Below, in pieces: positions 21,535-30,412 of a stretch of DNA of 36,403 nucleotides. The DNA comes from Rickettsiales bacterium (lineage in GTDB: Bacteria > Pseudomonadota > Alphaproteobacteria > Rickettsiales > UBA3002): contig JAJTIB010000012.1 in assembly GCA_021300075.1 (NCBI GenBank), positions 1 through 36,403 on the forward strand, given 5' to 3'. The notes below the pieces were generated by a model that was given only the letters and a program-made list of their open reading frames with translations, had not been told where the DNA came from and did no database searches. Within the stretch, counting starts at the first letter, position 1. Each line of letters starts with the position of its first letter. The position numbers and the translations under genes were made by a program.

Positions 21535-22962
21535 TTATTCGAAGTAGCCGTTAATCATGGCAAGCCCTCGGATGATCTGCGAGGCCGTGGCCGTTCCCAC
21601 TGGCATACGCAGAATGACGTGAACGAATGTTCCCGCCGCCACATACAGCGGCGCATCGAGGTTCACATCAATCGGCGCGACGTTTCCACCGATTGCCGTG
21701 CCGACGGGGATAGATTGCACCCCAAGCGGAATGCGGCGTGGTGCGCGTGTGCCTGCGGTGTTGGAATCCGCCGTTGCCAGTGACACCGCTGTTGAGCCCA
21801 CGCCCAACGCCCACTGCAAAACCGTGGGCGTAGTGGCAGAGGCTGCGCCCATATTGAAAGTTTCAATGCGAACGCCTCGGATCACCAGATTGCGGTTGCC
21901 GCCACCAGCTGCCGCTACTGGAACTTGGAAGGCAAACAGCGCATAGTCGGTTTCTGCACCCGCCACCGCCGCAAACTGAAACTGACCGCCCAGCGTGGTG
22001 TAGCCTGCCGCCGTATTGGAAAGCGTGGCCGATACGGGAGCCGTGTTGTTCACATAGTTGGCAGATTGCCCCACCGCTGCGCCGCGAGGGTTGTTATAGC
22101 TGCCGCACTCAATGCCAGCCATTGCCGTTGCCCAAAGGCGGTTCAAAGCCAAATCACGGGCAATCACCGATACGTCGGCAATCTCCATGCGCTGCGCCGA
22201 ACCCGTTGCGGCTGCATTGTAGCAACGCATCAAAAGCGGCTGCCAACGCGAGAGCGAAATTGCGGCGGCGGTATTCGGCGAAAGAATGACACCTTCCAGC
22301 ACGCCGTCGATGTAAAACTCAATGCGATCTTGGTCGATGACAATCCGATAGTAATAAACCTCGTTTGCCACAGGCGCAGGCATTGGCGCGGTGGTGGTTT
22401 CGGTGCCGTTGATATTCATCACGCCCACCAGCGAACCAGCGGTATTGAGCTTGAAGTACACCCCATCGGTCGGCGTAGCGGTCGTGGCGGCAAAACCAAG
22501 CCCGAACTCGCAGACATTATTGGCTATCGGGTTAATCGCAAAGCGCAGGCGGAACAGCACTTCCAAAGACCCAGCAGGATGCAGCGGGAAGGTTTTATAG
22601 GTCTGCGCCCGTGCCACCGCTGCGGAGGCCACCGAGTTACCCGCATTGAACACCATGAAGCCGCCCGACATGGCGATGGTTGCCGTCACGCTCACGAATT
22701 GGTACGCGCCACCATCCACCACCGTGTGATTGAACGTATCCGCCCAATAGATATTATCCACGCCCACGCGCAGCCTGCCGTCCGTGGAAACTTTAGCCGC
22801 ACGCACCAGGCGCGGCTCACCATTCGCGCCGTCGTGAGATTCGCCTGCGATGACGGAATAACCAGCCTCCGCCATTGCCATAGGCAAATTGATTTTCAGC
22901 CGCTTGTTTGCGTCCACTGATGCAAGATCGGCAGAATCGCCAGATTTTAGAATGATACTCAT
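21535..22962 (-). CDS. Tail fibre/receptor-binding protein with LamG-like domain
   Basis: 475-aa protein, last gene of the tail operon. N-terminal 60 residues resemble a connector (SIILKSGDSADLASVDANKRLKINLP), typical of fibres attached to the tail tip. Residues about 85-270 look like a concanavalin/LamG beta-sandwich (MSGGFMVFNAGNS, YYYRIVIDQDRIEFYIDGV). The rest is beta-rich and Ala/Gly-rich, suggesting a second sandwich or a receptor-binding tip. No chaperone motif is visible. The function as host-binding fibre is inferred from position and composition. Confidence 0.7.
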   Translation of the reverse strand: MSIILKSGDSADLASVDANKRLKINLPMAMAEAGYSVIAGESHDGANGEPRLVRAAKVSTDGRLRVGVDNIYWADTFNHTVVDGGAYQFVSVTATIAMSGGFMVFNAGNSVASAAVARAQTYKTFPLHPAGSLEVLFRLRFAINPIANNVCEFGLGFAATTATPTDGVYFKLNTAGSLVGVMNINGTETTTAPMPAPVANEVYYYRIVIDQDRIEFYIDGVLEGVILSPNTAAAISLSRWQPLLMRCYNAAATGSAQRMEIADVSVIARDLALNRLWATAMAGIECGSYNNPRGAAVGQSANYVNNTAPVSATLSNTAAGYTTLGGQFQFAAVAGAETDYALFAFQVPVAAAGGGNRNLVIRGVRIETFNMGAASATTPTVLQWALGVGSTAVSLATADSNTAGTRAPRRIPLGVQSIPVGTAIGGNVAPIDVNLDAPLYVAAGTFVHVILRMPVGTATASQIIRGLAMINGYFE

Positions 22963-22965
22963 GGT

Positions 22966-23481
22966 TTAGACCCCCATAATGTTGATGTTAAAACGACCCC
23001 AGCTTCCCTGCGGCGCACGGGCGATTACGTCGAAGCCAACGCCCTCGTTAAGATTTGCCGCCACCGCCTGTATGCCTTCGAGTGCTGCGTCCTCTGCATC
23101 GTGATCGAGCGTTGCCACCCCAGCGGCCGTGCAAAGAATCACCGAGCTATCGGTTACCCAGGCAGCGGCGACGGTAACGCTTGCGAGATCAGCTTCCCCG
23201 CCGCTGGCATTGCCAAAATCCACCGTGACCTGTTCCATTTTGGGAATCAGTGCCAGCACCCCATCAAGCTGAGACTTGGTGTAATACCGCGCATCCCCAC
23301 GCGCATCGGTGTGATATTGCGGGTGGTCGTCGTTCTCTAACCCTGCCAGTGCGCCGTGATCGCTTGAACCGCTTCCACCCGTGCCAGGTGGTCCCTGTGT
23401 TCCCACCGTAACCACCTCGATTTTCTTTTCTTCCACCTTAACCAGCTGGATCACTTCATTGATGGTGATGATGTCGGTCAT
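22966..23481 (-). CDS. Fibre protein with collagen-like linker
   Basis: 171-aa protein. Helical N-terminus (about 1-27), then a short collagen-like stretch (GTQGPPGTGGSG), and the motif NDDHPQYHTDARGDARYYTKSQLD commonly seen in tail fibres at a trimeric joint. The C-terminal half is beta-rich and may form the fibre head. It overlaps the upstream gene by ATGA and lies three bases before the 475-aa fibre gene. Likely trimeric side fibre or adaptor of the tail tip. Confidence 0.7.
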   Translation of the reverse strand: MTDIITINEVIQLVKVEEKKIEVVTVGTQGPPGTGGSGSSDHGALAGLENDDHPQYHTDARGDARYYTKSQLDGVLALIPKMEQVTVDFGNASGGEADLASVTVAAAWVTDSSVILCTAAGVATLDHDAEDAALEGIQAVAANLNEGVGFDVIARAPQGSWGRFNINIMGV

Positions 23482-23837
23482 CGCGTTACCTCGGGGCTAA
23501 TAATGACAATTCCTTCCAGCAGGCGCGTCACGGTGACGGTATCCGCTGCGACGATCTCCAAATCGTAAACCCCACCCGTTGCGGTGATGGCAGACGTGGC
23601 GGCGGCGGTGGCCAGAATGTTAATCGTGCCAGCTGCGCCACCCAGCGTGATGCCGCCGTTTTCAGTGGTCAGGGTGAGAAATGGTGTGGAAGATTCCACG
23701 GTTTCGCGCATGTGCATCCGTGCGGTGAAACTGGTCAGATCAATCGGCGTGCCGCTTTCATCTTTCCAAGTAATTTGCTCGGAAAACGTCGCGCCGCGAT
23801 AAACATAGAGATTATGTTTTGCTGGATGTGTGGTCAT
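23478..23837 (-). CDS. Small beta-sandwich tail protein
   Basis: 119-aa protein with a beta-rich Ig-like pattern: RGATFSEQITWKDESGTPIDLTSFTARMHMR followed by alternating strands and a closing VYDLEIVAADTVTVTRLLEG. This resembles BppU/upper-baseplate domains, which connect fibres to the tail tip. No family name is certain. It sits between the DUF2793 protein and the collagen-linker fibre and is coupled to the latter by ATGA overlap, so a connector role is likely. Confidence 0.6.
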   Translation of the reverse strand: MTTHPAKHNLYVYRGATFSEQITWKDESGTPIDLTSFTARMHMRETVESSTPFLTLTTENGGITLGGAAGTINILATAAATSAITATGGVYDLEIVAADTVTVTRLLEGIVIISPEVTR

Positions 23838-23847
23838 AAATGAATCC

Positions 23848-24786
23848 TTATGCGCTCAAGTTGGCGTACCATTTGGTTGCGGTTGCCGCCCAAAACATGG
23901 CGTTTTTGCCAGCGGCGAGTGAGAATGCAGCATTGGCTGCTAGGGCGTTAATGCTATGGCCACTTGCGGGGTACACCGCTAGGGCGTTCGCCCCAGCGTT
24001 CGCTACACAAATGAACTCGCCTTGCTCGGGTGATGGCAGGATGCCGCCCGTGCCAGCCGCCACCGTGGTGAACTCGTTCGTTTGCTTGGTGATCGCCGTT
24101 GCCGTGCCTTGCGTCGTGCCTGCACCGCTTAACCCTGCGGCGTTGGATTTCAGAGCCACACGGCCATTTGCCGCCAGCATTTTCAGCGCATCAAAGAAGG
24201 TCGAACCATCCGCCGACACTTTGAGAGTAAAGTTATCATCCCCCAGCAGGCCGAACTCGGCACGCCCCGAAAAACCTGTTTGGAAAAGGAAGCTGGCTTT
24301 GTTGCCTATGGCATTCTTGTTGATCTTCACCTGCATGTCCGTGCCGATGTGATTGAACAGGATTGCCGCGCTCGCCACCGCGAACTTGTTGGTGCTATCC
24401 GCGGAAGTATTCACGCCAAGCATGGTGAGATTCTGAAACGATGTGGTGTTTACCGTCAGCACCCATGCCGCACCATCGTAAGTGTAAAGCGTGTTTACAT
24501 CATTCGCCCATACCGTCAGCCCTTCCCACGGGGCAATGAAGTTCCAGGCGGTAGTGTAAAACGCGAGGGCTTTGGCTTGCCCAGCCCATGCGCCCGTGGG
24601 TGCGCTGCCTACGATGTAGCTATCCCCCGCGACGGGCGAGCCTGGAGGCGTATTCACCCCCACGCTCACCATTGCGGCCTGCAACAGCGCGTCGATCAGG
24701 TCGAGTGATGCGTTATGCGTCACTTCCTTTTGCGACTGTGATTGCAGAATATAGGGCAGCTTCACCCGATTAGTGGTGTTTGGCAT
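23848..24786 (-). CDS. DUF2793 family tail protein
   Basis: 312-aa protein. Its N-terminal 100 residues match DUF2793: RVKLPYILQSQSQKEVTHN, LDALLQ-like, PPGSPVAGDSYIVG and WAGQAKALAFY. The family is found in GTA-like and other alphaproteobacterial phage tail loci and is probably host binding. The C-terminal half is beta-rich, Ala-rich, and ends with AVYPASGHSIN and WYANLSA. The ATG at 24786 is preferred (GGA upstream, start MPNTTNRVKLP) over a longer frame to 24867 that would overlap the tail-tip gene. Confidence 0.8.
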   Translation of the reverse strand: MPNTTNRVKLPYILQSQSQKEVTHNASLDLIDALLQAAMVSVGVNTPPGSPVAGDSYIVGSAPTGAWAGQAKALAFYTTAWNFIAPWEGLTVWANDVNTLYTYDGAAWVLTVNTTSFQNLTMLGVNTSADSTNKFAVASAAILFNHIGTDMQVKINKNAIGNKASFLFQTGFSGRAEFGLLGDDNFTLKVSADGSTFFDALKMLAANGRVALKSNAAGLSGAGTTQGTATAITKQTNEFTTVAAGTGGILPSPEQGEFICVANAGANALAVYPASGHSINALAANAAFSLAAGKNAMFWAATATKWYANLSA

Positions 24787-24808
24787 AAGACTATCCGTTG
24801 TTTGAAGG

Positions 24809-27800
24809 TTAGATCGTTGCGATTCCCGCGTATCCACGCCCGACGGCGGCGGAAAGCTGGTACACATTCACCAGCACGCTGCTTTGTGCCGATCCGAAAT
24901 CGGTCACTTGCTGCGCGGCGGTGTAGATGGTCGTGGGCGTTGTCAGACCGATGATGGTGCGTTTCAGCGTCACCCCCTGCATGATTTCCACCTCGTAGCG
25001 TTCGGCTTCCTCGGAAAGCGGAATATCCACCGCGTCCCGCCAATCCCCGCCGATGCGCGTGCGCCGCTTCCAGTTGATGGTGAGGTCACCACCCACATTT
25101 CGGCTGCCCTCGATATGCACGGGGGAATAAGGTTTCAGAGCCTTTGCCGCATAGGTGAAATCCTGCGCGGTGGTTGCCCCAAGCGTGGAACCAACGGTCA
25201 CTGGCTTGAACTTCTTGGCGATACCCCAGCCAGAGGATGCCATCAGTTCCCGCGCAAGGGCGTTTGTCAGCATGATGAAGCGTTCACCCGCTATGTGACT
25301 ACCTACAGCCCATTCCGTACCCAGCCGCCCCCGCAAAAGCCCAGACAAACGATATTTGTTTGTGTCGAGCAGTGTCGCGGTTTGGAACTGGATGACTTCA
25401 TCGCCGATGACGCACACATTCGCGCCATTCAGCACAGCAATATCGGTCACGCTCTGCAGCTGGCCGAAGGTTAAAAGCACATCAATGGTCGTGCTGTTAT
25501 CCCAAGTGTACACCGTCCCCGCAGGGATGATATTCAGCACCGCGCCGATGGTGGCTTGCGCCGTGAGTGTTTGCATCAGGGCATAGTTTGCACCGCCATC
25601 ATCCGAGCGATAGACCGCCGAACCCGTCCAGTCCCCACCCAAGCCCACCACGCCATAGCGCAAATAGGCATCCGTCACCGCATCCGTGGGGAATGCTGGC
25701 AGGTCGAGCAGTTCCAGCCGCGTGGCGGAAATACTCGTCGGCGGCTGAATGTTGGGCGTACCAGTGCCTGCGGGATTATAGAAATCATAGGATGACACAT
25801 CTTCGGCCACCGCCGTGAGTTCCTGCATCCCATTTCGCACCAGTTTAGTGGAATTGATCCGCATGACATACGACGCGCCATCCTTCGTGATGGTAATCAC
25901 GTCGGTCGGTTCAAGCAGCGCATATTTCGGCGGCACGGTGAACTGGTACTGCACGCGGCCGACCCACACATTGTAGAGCGTCACATCCGCCACCACCTTG
26001 GCTTCCTGATCTGAAAGCACAATCGGCAAGTTTACCGTGGCATAATCCACCGCTTTGACGGTTTGCCGCTGCGAGGATTGCGTGCCAGCCTGATAATCCG
26101 CCGTGCGGTTTAAGTAGATGACATCCACCTGGCGCGGCAATTCCAGTTCCTGCGTGCGGGTGATGGTGAAGGTATCAATCGCATCATCACGCGGCACCAG
26201 TTCCGAGAAATCCAGCGTGGTGTTGGAAACTTTGCCCCGCTTGATGAACTTTAGCAGCCCGTCCGATTCCACCATGTCGAAGAAATAAGCCGAGGCCAAT
26301 TGCTCCAAACACGCACGCACCGTTTGCCTGTTGCTCACGATAAAGCCCGACACAATATCCGTCAGACGGCTGGTGTCATACATGGTGTTGTCGTAACCCA
26401 CCTTTTTCAGCAGGTCGGCGACGATCTGCCCAAGGCTCGAAAGCCCCAGCTTGCCTTGCACCCAATGGCCTGTTTTCCAGTTGCTCCCATCCGCCCATAC
26501 CGAGCCGAGGTCAGGGAAAAACGGAAACGGCCGTGCATCCCATGTCCACACGAACTTGCGCGGAATGAAATTGGCTTCCAGCGCATTTTCAGCGTTGAGA
26601 TAGTCAATCGAAGCATCGAGCGCGGTGCGCTGCGCCAGAAAATCCACCCGCGAGCGCGAACCCCGAGGATAGAAACTTTCTACCGAGTCAGGGTCAACGA
26701 ACACGTTGGGCTGGTTGGCGCATCCATCCACCGAAGGAAAGCCAATCTCCGAAAACCACACGGGTTTCATCTTGGCCGTCCACGCCGTGCCGCTGGCATC
26801 AGGATTCGTGTGGGTGCTATTCCACCAGTGTTTTATGTTCTTCCAGGCATAGGTTGCGCCTGAATAGAAGGTTTTGGTGGTGCGTGTGCCGTCCCAATAA
26901 TAATCCCATCCTTCGTCCTGCGTCCAACCGTCATAAACTGCCTGATAGTCAATTTGTGACTGCGGCAAATCGGGCGTAAGTGGGAAGTAGCAATCAACCG
27001 CCACCACGTCGATATTGCTATCGCTCCATAGCGGATCAAGGTGATACCAGCCGTTTACGGAATGATACTCGCTCCAATCCCCACCATAAGCCACTTTTAC
27101 ACCTGCGCCGACGGCGGTTTTCACCGTGGCGGCAAGGCTTTTCAGCTGCGTCACCACTGGGAACACGCCCGCGCTGCTCATATAGGTGGTGAGTCCCACC
27201 AATTCCGAGCCGATCATGAAAGCGTCGATATTATTCTTCAGAAGCACGCCGCCCACGTTCAGGTTGGCATAGTGCGTGATGAAAGCATTATAGCCATTGG
27301 TGCGGGTGAAGAAGTTGGCCGCATCGGTGGCATTGGTCGGTGTAATCCTGCCGCGCCACGGTTTTGGTTGTGGCGTGATGGTGTCCACTTGCACCATCGG
27401 ATAAAACAGCACCTTGTAGCCACGCGCCTTTAATTCCTGGCACAAGCGAATGATGCTTTTATCCGTGGGCGTGCCGCCGTAAGTGGGCGAACCATCGGGA
27501 AAAGTTAAAATCACATGCGCGTTGTTGCGGTTAAATCCTGCTACCGCCCAATCATCGGGCGCAACCCGTGCGCCTTGGCTGTTAAACTCCGCCGCTGGCT
27601 TGATAATGCTCACCGCAGGATCTGCGGAATCCGAAAACCAGTTCACCACCACCGACACCCATTCCACATTGGGCAGATTGGCTTTCAGGTTATCGAGTGC
27701 CACCAGCACATCGGCTTTATTATTCAGGTTGTTCAGGTTCATTTTGGTGACTTTGCCACCTTGCACGAAATTGCCTGATACATCCTGCTGGCCGCTGGTT

Positions 27801-28528
27801 TTTTCCTGCACCACCGTGTCGTACACATTTTCACCCGCACCTGGGATGATGGTGATGTCCTTAATTTTATCCTCAAGGTCGAAGGGCTTTTTCAGCGTGC
27901 GGCGCACCTCGAAGGTAAAGTTCGGAATGCGGTTTCCGAAATCCCCCAGCGGAAAATCCTTAATCACCACATAGGCCATGCCGCGATAAGCTGGCGTTTG
28001 CCCTGCGGGATAGAAGGACGACATAAACGTGTCAGGCAGCTGTGTTTCATCACCGAGATAGAGCGAATAGCTGCCAGCCGTCAGGTCAAGCTGCTTTGCA
28101 TCCGCCCATACGCGCACCACTTCGCTAATCGCGCCTTCACAAATCGCCACCGCAAGGCTTGCCGTGTAGGTGTAGGTCGTGGTGGTGGTTTCCACGCTTC
28201 CGCCACCGCCGCCACCTTTACCACCGCCCGAGGATTGCGTTGTCGTGGTCACATGCTCTTGAATCGGGCGCGACCAGATCACGTTTCCCGCAATTCGGGC
28301 GTTGCCATAAACCACGGGTATCGACTTGCCATAGGTGGAAGCCTGCACCATCAAATCGGTCAGGCGCGAACCTTCTTGATTGATGCGTGCCTTGCTGCCG
28401 AAAATAGAACGGTCAATAAACCCGCCCAAATATCCGCCCACACCACCCGCCAACGCTGCGGCAAATGCACCCGCGCCGATGGATGAGGCCGCAGAACTCG
28501 CGGCGGCTGCTAGAACGATGGCTGCCAT
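24809..28528 (-). CDS. GTA TIM-barrel tail-tip protein
   Basis: 1239-aa tail-tip (megatron-like) protein of the GTA gp15/Rcc01698 type. The N-terminal hydrophobic Ala-rich segment (1-40) is followed by the tail-tip platform (GKSIPVVYGNARIAGNVIWS). A GTA_TIM-like glycosidase barrel (about 270-640) carries two likely catalytic Glu: in MIGSELVGL (about 438) and WFSEIGFPS (about 592). The C-terminal part (about 680-1239) has Phage-tail_3 and fibronectin-like modules. It would form the tip, and possibly attack the cell envelope during DNA entry. Full length for the family. A poly-Gly/Thr loop (GGGKGGGGGGSVETTTTT) near 100-117 is notable. Confidence 0.9.
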   Translation of the reverse strand: MAAIVLAAAASSAASSIGAGAFAAALAGGVGGYLGGFIDRSIFGSKARINQEGSRLTDLMVQASTYGKSIPVVYGNARIAGNVIWSRPIQEHVTTTTQSSGGGKGGGGGGSVETTTTTYTYTASLAVAICEGAISEVVRVWADAKQLDLTAGSYSLYLGDETQLPDTFMSSFYPAGQTPAYRGMAYVVIKDFPLGDFGNRIPNFTFEVRRTLKKPFDLEDKIKDITIIPGAGENVYDTVVQEKTSGQQDVSGNFVQGGKVTKMNLNNLNNKADVLVALDNLKANLPNVEWVSVVVNWFSDSADPAVSIIKPAAEFNSQGARVAPDDWAVAGFNRNNAHVILTFPDGSPTYGGTPTDKSIIRLCQELKARGYKVLFYPMVQVDTITPQPKPWRGRITPTNATDAANFFTRTNGYNAFITHYANLNVGGVLLKNNIDAFMIGSELVGLTTYMSSAGVFPVVTQLKSLAATVKTAVGAGVKVAYGGDWSEYHSVNGWYHLDPLWSDSNIDVVAVDCYFPLTPDLPQSQIDYQAVYDGWTQDEGWDYYWDGTRTTKTFYSGATYAWKNIKHWWNSTHTNPDASGTAWTAKMKPVWFSEIGFPSVDGCANQPNVFVDPDSVESFYPRGSRSRVDFLAQRTALDASIDYLNAENALEANFIPRKFVWTWDARPFPFFPDLGSVWADGSNWKTGHWVQGKLGLSSLGQIVADLLKKVGYDNTMYDTSRLTDIVSGFIVSNRQTVRACLEQLASAYFFDMVESDGLLKFIKRGKVSNTTLDFSELVPRDDAIDTFTITRTQELELPRQVDVIYLNRTADYQAGTQSSQRQTVKAVDYATVNLPIVLSDQEAKVVADVTLYNVWVGRVQYQFTVPPKYALLEPTDVITITKDGASYVMRINSTKLVRNGMQELTAVAEDVSSYDFYNPAGTGTPNIQPPTSISATRLELLDLPAFPTDAVTDAYLRYGVVGLGGDWTGSAVYRSDDGGANYALMQTLTAQATIGAVLNIIPAGTVYTWDNSTTIDVLLTFGQLQSVTDIAVLNGANVCVIGDEVIQFQTATLLDTNKYRLSGLLRGRLGTEWAVGSHIAGERFIMLTNALARELMASSGWGIAKKFKPVTVGSTLGATTAQDFTYAAKALKPYSPVHIEGSRNVGGDLTINWKRRTRIGGDWRDAVDIPLSEEAERYEVEIMQGVTLKRTIIGLTTPTTIYTAAQQVTDFGSAQSSVLVNVYQLSAAVGRGYAGIATI

Positions 28529-28956
28529 CTGAATACCTTCACAAGTCGTTGTTTCCAGTCATCATCGAGGCGGTGTTCCACCACCCGACGGGCTGGCGCG
28601 TAGGAATGAACCATCCCCAGCGTGTTTTCATAATCGGTGAGAAATGCCATGTGCTGCGGGTTCTCGCGCACCTTGAACAAAGCCAGATCACCCGCCTGCG
28701 CCTCGGCTATCGGCACTTCATCCAGCAACGCCGTGAGCTTTTCGGTGAGATACGCGCCGTCTGGCTCTTTGGAATAGGTCACTTCGTCATAGCCAGAAAG
28801 CGGCTGGCCGTGCTTATCCTTCAAGCCCAGCTCATCCACCACACCGACAATCAGGCCGAGGCAATCACAGCCTTTGCCTTTAAGTCGCGCCTGGTGGTGA
28901 AACGGTGTGCCGATCCATGTTCGGGCTTGGGTAACAATGGTTTGTGCTTGGGTCAT
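28510..28956 (-). CDS. NlpC/P60 family tail peptidase
   Basis: 148-aa cysteine peptidase of the GTA gp14 (Rcc01697) type. Catalytic Cys in KGCDCLGLIVG; His in NPQHMAFLTD, with a typical spacing; substrate is the peptide of peptidoglycan. It is placed on the tail tip to open the cell wall on infection. ATG start overlaps the previous stop (ATGA), and its end overlaps the start of the tail-tip gene by 19 bases. Confidence 0.88.
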   Translation of the reverse strand: MTQAQTIVTQARTWIGTPFHHQARLKGKGCDCLGLIVGVVDELGLKDKHGQPLSGYDEVTYSKEPDGAYLTEKLTALLDEVPIAEAQAGDLALFKVRENPQHMAFLTDYENTLGMVHSYAPARRVVEHRLDDDWKQRLVKVFRWQPSF

Positions 28957-29813
28957 ACGCGCTGCAAATCGTTGGCCGTGGCTGCGGTGGCGAGCATCTT
29001 GTCCATGCCTGGGACGTAAGGCTCGCCGCGAAAATTCACGGCATTGTTAAACTTGGCGATGCAGGTGCTTATGGTTTTGTCGCAGCCTGCTATCGCGTTG
29101 AAGGTGTCGCCCACCGTCACATTGTTGGGCATAGGCAACACGAGGGTGAACTGCTTGTTCGAGAACTCTTTGATTTCCATGCGACGACCAGCGTTTGCAC
29201 CCGTCAGCCACACCACTTCGCCGCCCGAGAAATACCCAGCCGCCTGAGTCATGGAATTGCTGATAAACACCTGCCTGCTACTGACAGTATTGACACTCCC
29301 GCCCACCGTGTAGCTGGCAAGGTTGGCTTTGCAGCGTCCATCACCGAAGATGGCGCGGCATGTGGGGCTGTAAAGTTCCACGATGTTCTGGCTCAGTTTC
29401 TGCGCCAGCCCGCGCACCTCGGCGACAAATTGCCCGTTCTTGAGTGTCACTTCCCCAAGCCAGCCGCGTCGATGCGTGATGATGCCCTGCGAAAGGTCGG
29501 TGACATTCACCATGAAGATTTCAATCTCGGCGAAGTCGTATTTCCCCGCCATGATGTCGGCTTCGGTGATTGCCGCCGCGTCAAGGATTCCCGCCACATC
29601 GAGGTTATCAACGCTGAATTTGTCTTTGGTTTCCACGCTCGTGGGGGAAAAGCCCGTCGCGGCTTTGTAAAGCTGGCTGCTCAACGTGAGATCGGAGGTG
29701 TGATCCGTGAAGCCCATCACCGTGCCACCCACCAGCGTGAGTTTCCAGCACACGGCAAGGCTGGTGACTTCACCCGCCAGATGCGCGGCCATATTGCTTG
29801 AAGCGGTTCTCAT
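28953..29813 (-). CDS. DUF2163 tail protein (GTA gp13-like)
   Basis: 286-aa hub protein. N-terminal DUF2163 (about 10-165): VTSLAVCWKLTLVGGTVMGFTDHTSDL and NLDVAGIL, with a C-terminal phage_BR0599 part (about 170-260) having C residues (CRAIFGDGRCKANL). Cysteine spacing in the second part (C-x7-C, C-x6-C) suggests an iron-sulfur cluster, as reported for the GTA hub. ATG 29813 chosen because it overlaps the preceding TGA (ATGA). Confidence 0.85.
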   Translation of the reverse strand: MRTASSNMAAHLAGEVTSLAVCWKLTLVGGTVMGFTDHTSDLTLSSQLYKAATGFSPTSVETKDKFSVDNLDVAGILDAAAITEADIMAGKYDFAEIEIFMVNVTDLSQGIITHRRGWLGEVTLKNGQFVAEVRGLAQKLSQNIVELYSPTCRAIFGDGRCKANLASYTVGGSVNTVSSRQVFISNSMTQAAGYFSGGEVVWLTGANAGRRMEIKEFSNKQFTLVLPMPNNVTVGDTFNAIAGCDKTISTCIAKFNNAVNFRGEPYVPGMDKMLATAATANDLQRV

Positions 29814-30412
29814 AAGCGTATCTCCACAATCGGGATTGAATCCCATACAAAAAAGCCTGGTCCGTCGGCACGCACGGCAAGCGTGTCAGTGTCGAAGCGC
29901 ACAGGCACATCAAAGTCGAAATCACTGCTCACAATCACACCCGCACCAGGCGCGGCGGAAAACGTCACCACGCCTGTGGTGTGATCCACCGAGTAGCCCG
30001 AGCCTTGCAGCACGCTGTTGAGGTAGATTTTCACTGTGCCTGACACGGGCTTCTTGATTTCCCGCACATAGCTGTTGCCGCCGCTGGTATAGGTTTTGTT
30101 CAGCTGAAAGGTAGTCAGCGAACCGTTGCCAGTGCCAAGCGTTTGCCCCACCGCCTGATAATCGCTCCAATCCTTGAAGCGGAAACCATAGGCTTTGCCA
30201 TACCGCGCACGGAAGAAGGCTTGCAGCGCATCCATGTCGGCTTTGCTTTTCAAGCCCGTCGAGACATCCCAGCGGCCACGCGCCTTTTGCCAATTCACAT
30301 TGCGCTGCTCGAATCCTGAAAAGGTGGTGGTGATACTGGTGTTGAACTCCGCCCCGCCGCTTGCGCCATAAGCGATTTTCGGCGGGAATTGCACTTCATG
30401 AAATGTTGGCAT
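29810..30412 (-). CDS. DUF2460 tail protein (distal tail, GTA gp12-like)
   Basis: 200-aa distal tail protein. Starts MPTFHEVQFPPKIAYGASGGAEFNT, followed by ALQAFFRARYGKAYGFRFKDWSDY, both typical of DUF2460. A second beta-sandwich (about 105-200) includes GSGYSVDHTTGVVTFSAAPG. It would form a hexamer at the tail end connecting the tube to the hub. The ATG shares one base with the TAA of the tape measure gene. Confidence 0.88.
   Translation of the reverse strand: MPTFHEVQFPPKIAYGASGGAEFNTSITTTFSGFEQRNVNWQKARGRWDVSTGLKSKADMDALQAFFRARYGKAYGFRFKDWSDYQAVGQTLGTGNGSLTTFQLNKTYTSGGNSYVREIKKPVSGTVKIYLNSVLQGSGYSVDHTTGVVTFSAAPGAGVIVSSDFDFDVPVRFDTDTLAVRADGPGFFVWDSIPIVEIRL

Noticed and set aside
21925..22920. 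331-aa plus-strand frame opposite the tail fibre gene
   Set aside because: Arg/His-rich composition, no domain, no start signal, and antisense to a coherent fibre protein.
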